Positions 61,087 through 64,000 of a DNA stretch of 64,000 bases are shown in pieces. Under the pieces are notes generated by a model. That model worked only from the letters and a program-made list of their open reading frames with translations. It searched no databases and was not told the DNA's origin. The first letter of the stretch is position 1. The number at the start of each line of letters is the position of its first letter. A program made the position numbers and the translations under genes. The stretch comes from Microcebus murinus (lineage: Eukaryota; Chordata; Mammalia; Primates; Cheirogaleidae). The stretch spans positions 144,620,501 to 144,684,500 of the forward strand of contig NC_134104.1 of the NCBI RefSeq assembly GCF_040939455.1, in the 5' to 3' direction.

Positions 61087-61205
61087 TGGATGGAGGGGTA
61101 AAAGGATAGATGGACAGACAGACTGGATGGACAGATGGACGGACAGATGGGTGGGTGGATGGGCAGATGGGTGAGTGGATGGGCAGATGGACAAATAGAT
61201 GGCCA
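61087..61205. repeat. GATG/GACA imperfect tetranucleotide repeat
   Basis: Units of GATGGACA, GATGGGTG and GATGGGCA alternate for about 120 bp, directly after the L2 end. Interrupted array, likely variable in length. Confidence 0.93.
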
Positions 61206-62106
61206 GGACTCCCCCCAAATCAATAACATTTGCAAATATATTTTTGAAGTAGAGAGAAAATAATCACACTTGGGAGACTCCAGCTTCAAATCCCATCATC
61301 TCTTTTGGTGCAGACTGAACCGTATTCATGTTTCACCTGATGTAGTGGCAGAAAGGACATTGAATTTATTAATTTGCACATTTGTGAATCCTGCTTTGGT
61401 TCAGGTGATAGGAATAAGTGCATTCAAGCCCTTGTTCTATAAGAACTCAGTTTCCTAGAGTCCATAGACAGGAAGATTCATCATCACCTAAGAGAGAGAG
61501 AAGGACGTAGGACAGGGACTATGAAGTATTCAGCTGCAGTGTTAAAACCCCATTCTGTGGAGCCGTGGGTTCCTTAGAGTTGGTTCAGGAGCTGCTGAGG
61601 CCAGGGTGGGGCAGGTGTGGGGGGCGGCTGGGCAGGCTGGGCTCCAGCTGCCCACCTTCCTTATAAGCCTTTTCTGTTTTATAAATGGGGGTGCTACAGT
61701 AGGTTTTCTCTGATAAAACAGATTGAAAATTGCTATGTTCCCAAGAACTCAGAGAATGCTTAATTCTGCTGAAAATATGAGAATGGTGCAGGCTTCTGGG
61801 AGAGTCATTTTAAAAAAATTATTTTTTACTTGGCTCTAAAATACTTATTTTTAAAAAATTTAAATAGTAAAAAGTAGAAAAGAGAGAAATAATCTAAAAA
61901 ACACCTATTTACTTTTTAAATTTCCTACCATTTTTCTGCAAAGCTGAAGTTTTTCTACGTAGTGATATTAAATGATATTCAGATTTTTTTTAACTTTCTT
62001 CCCCCATGTTATTACTGTGTTTTCTAAAGTGTTCAAATTTGGAAATCAGGCTAAAAGATGATTATGTGTCATTTCAATGTCACACTGGAGCATTCCCTAG
62101 CCCCCT

Positions 62107-62263
62107 TCTACTCAAAGTGTGGTCCAGGGACCAGCAGTGTTGGCAGCAGCGGGAGTGTATTTGAGTGGGAGCCTCACTGCAGGCTCACTAACTCAATCTA
62201 CATTTTCCTAATAACAGAGTTCCTTGTGTGATTCTTACACACAATAAAATTTGAGAAGCACTG
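62107..62263 (+). mobile_element. MER5A-like hAT MITE
   Basis: Starts tactcaaagtgtggtccagg with gaccagcagtg and ends aaatttgagaagcactg. Wording and order fit MER5A. Old, non-coding. Confidence 0.75.
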
Positions 62264-64000
62264 ATCAAGTAGGCATGCTTTATAACTCTGCAGAGCCCAG
62301 ATTGGGTGAAGTTACATATTAACTTGTAGAAGACTGATAAATTATAAATGACTCTTGCCAGTAAAGATAAAAATGATTTTCTGTTTGAAAATATAATCCC
62401 AAGGTTATAGTTTATCATTCTGCAAGGATATTAGCCAACTGTGTGTTTGATTTAGTCATCTGATTTCAGCACTTTCTTTTTTCTGTGACTGCACACTTTT
62501 CTCAGCTCCTTCTTTACACTAGCTTCACCATCCTCTGACTCCCTCAATGATGAATTAAATACACCTTTAACACATATTCACTGTATATTTGTATGAGACT
62601 CATATGTTTGCTTAACTTTTTGAAAATTATGCCCTGACAGCCAGCTTTATTGTCATCATTTCTGATAGCTCTGATATTCCATTTCGTGATTGACCATAAC
62701 TTGCCTATCTGTTGCTCTATTATTAGACTTTTAGGATAAAATTCTGCACCAGTATAAATAATTCCGCAGTGAACATCTTTGAGCATAAAACTTTCCCCTT
62801 ATTTTATATTTCTTCCCTTTAAGTTTTCAACTACAGAATTGATGAGTCAACGGGTATGAACATTTCTAAGATGAGCAATAATGGAGCTTGTCGAACGAGC
62901 AAGGAGGGAAGGGCCTTCCTGGTGGCAGATGCAGCCTGCAGAGAGGCTGGGGACCCTCATGGGGGGAGAGGATGCTGACTGGCTAGAGTGTGCGTGTGTG
63001 TCTGGGGAGGAGCTGGAAAGGCAGGAAGGAGACCAGGTGGCAAAGAGCCTGGCATCCTGAATGAGATGCCCAGTGTAAAGAGAAACCATTGATAGTGTAA
63101 CTCGGGAAGTGACATGATTAGACCTGTGTTTTAGAAACCCAACTCTAACAGCCAGGGGTCCTCTCCAAGCCGCCTGAAATAGTGCTGGTGAGAGGAGACA
63201 GAGGCCTGAACCGGGGTAGTAACTGGGGGTTGGAAGCAGAGGACAGGGAGAAAAGATGTTTAGAGAGGTGCAGGGGCTTAGCCAAGATCTCCCAGCTCAT
63301 GAGTGGTGGATTTGAGACTCGATCGTCAGTGTTTCTCGACTTTCCATGTAGTCCATGTAGTTCCCTCTCTGGGGTTTTGTCTTTTTAATCGAAGATGTGA
63401 CTTCTTAGAACTGGAGGATGCTCGGATCATCACCCGTGGGTGAGTTTATCGGAGTCATGATGGGAGAGGCCGGGCTCTGCCAAAGCATCGCAGCACCCGT
63501 CCAAGAGGAGGAGCAGCATCTCTAAAAACAATAAGACATGACGCCCACATTCCAGGGAAGCGACAGGCGTTCTTGCGGAATTTGCCAGACTAAACTGAAG
63601 CAGCGCCTGTAACCTTCTCTGTGTCCACAAAGCCAGACCTCCGGCGTGGCTTTGCCGGGATGCGGATTTCAGTGTCCCTGAGAAGCCATCTGGGTGAGCG
63701 CAGGGGCTGGACGTCACAGCTGACCCCCACCGAGCTCCCAGCCTGGAGCAACTCGTCCTCAGCAGGAAGGTTTAGCAGACTGTTATTACACGATCAGGTA
63801 CCAGGCGCTTCCAGAGGGCTGTCGCCTTTTCCATCTCAGAACCCATTTCGCAGAGAAGGGACCTGGGGGTCGTATCGGGGTTGCCTAAGGTGGCGGCAGG
63901 ACCAGGATTAAAGCTGTCCCTCCTCCCACTCCGTCCTTCCTCAGAGCTCCTCACAGTCCCTCTGGACGAGAAGCTGTGAGAAACTGTGGGTGTGGGAGGT

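Larger units (their letters stand above)
51024..64000. other. ITGA9: ITGA9 intron (5' part), at least 13 kb
   Basis: Phase-0 intron whose acceptor is not in the window. It contains an Alu (54680-55017), MIR relics (about 55255-55345, 55750-55880, 58475-58640, 59215-59310, 63265-63320, 63782-63900), a CTCF-like motif (56818-56831), two short L1 3' ends (57310-57476, 58940-59158), an L2 (60530-61080), a tetranucleotide repeat (61087-61205) and a MER5A (62107-62263). In 51030-54640, 55900-56800, 61210-62100 and 62270-63260 I see nothing I can name. Confidence 0.85.

Noticed and set aside
61087..61205. Possible CRISPR-like or satellite array
   Set aside because: The units are 4-8 bp imperfect GATG/GACA repeats without spacers; a simple microsatellite in a mammalian intron.
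51024..64000. Transmembrane and cytoplasmic exons of ITGA9
   Set aside because: I looked for the WK-GFF-R membrane-border pattern in all plus-strand frames flanked by splice sites and found none; the exons must lie beyond the window.

Overview
This is a piece of a primate nuclear genome, very probably a strepsirrhine (lemur or galago). The interspersed repeats point there. Several Alu elements carry the strepsirrhine-type linker with a ggccaattaatttc core. There are young L1 3' ends of a type I associate with lemurs, short hAT transposons with well-kept target-site duplications, and a background of old mammalian L2, MIR, MER5, MLT1, MST and Tigger copies. Species cannot be fixed from sequence reading alone.

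The window holds one gene, integrin alpha-9 (ITGA9), on the + strand. Eight consecutive coding exons are visible: 6765-6851, 8587-8666, 13439-13528, 15650-15758, 21559-21666, 44801-44926, 47030-47149 and 50922-51023. Joined, they give 822 nt, exactly 274 codons, with no stop and with matching intron phases (0,0,2,2,0,0,0,0,0). They correspond to roughly residues 690-963 of the 1035-residue human protein: the end of calf-1 and nearly all of calf-2 in the membrane-proximal leg. The upstream head and thigh exons lie before base 1. The transmembrane and cytoplasmic exons lie beyond base 64000. By my recollection of the human gene these are about exons 19-26 of 28.

Everything else is intron. 1-6764: Tigger, a hAT element, an Alu inside a MER5-like copy, old L1. 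6852-15649: MLT1 fragment, a perfect 105-bp tandem duplication, MIR/MER5 relics, an LTR-like end. 15759-21558: GT repeat, an Alu nested in a Charlie-type element, MER5A, an Alu nested in an MLT1 LTR. 21667-44800 (23.1 kb): L2 with a tiny poly(A) insertion, MST LTR, a 3.7-kb L1 with two internal deletions, hAT elements, old L1, an L2/MIR-rich stretch, Alu. 44927-50921: Alu, old L1, hAT and Charlie elements. 51024-64000: Alu, two short L1 3' ends, CTCF-like motif, L2, GATG-type repeat.

I found no undescribed protein system. The most notable items are the hAT elements, the doubly deleted L1, the perfect 105-bp duplication, a 44-bp poly(A) micro-insertion and a set of CTCF-like motifs.
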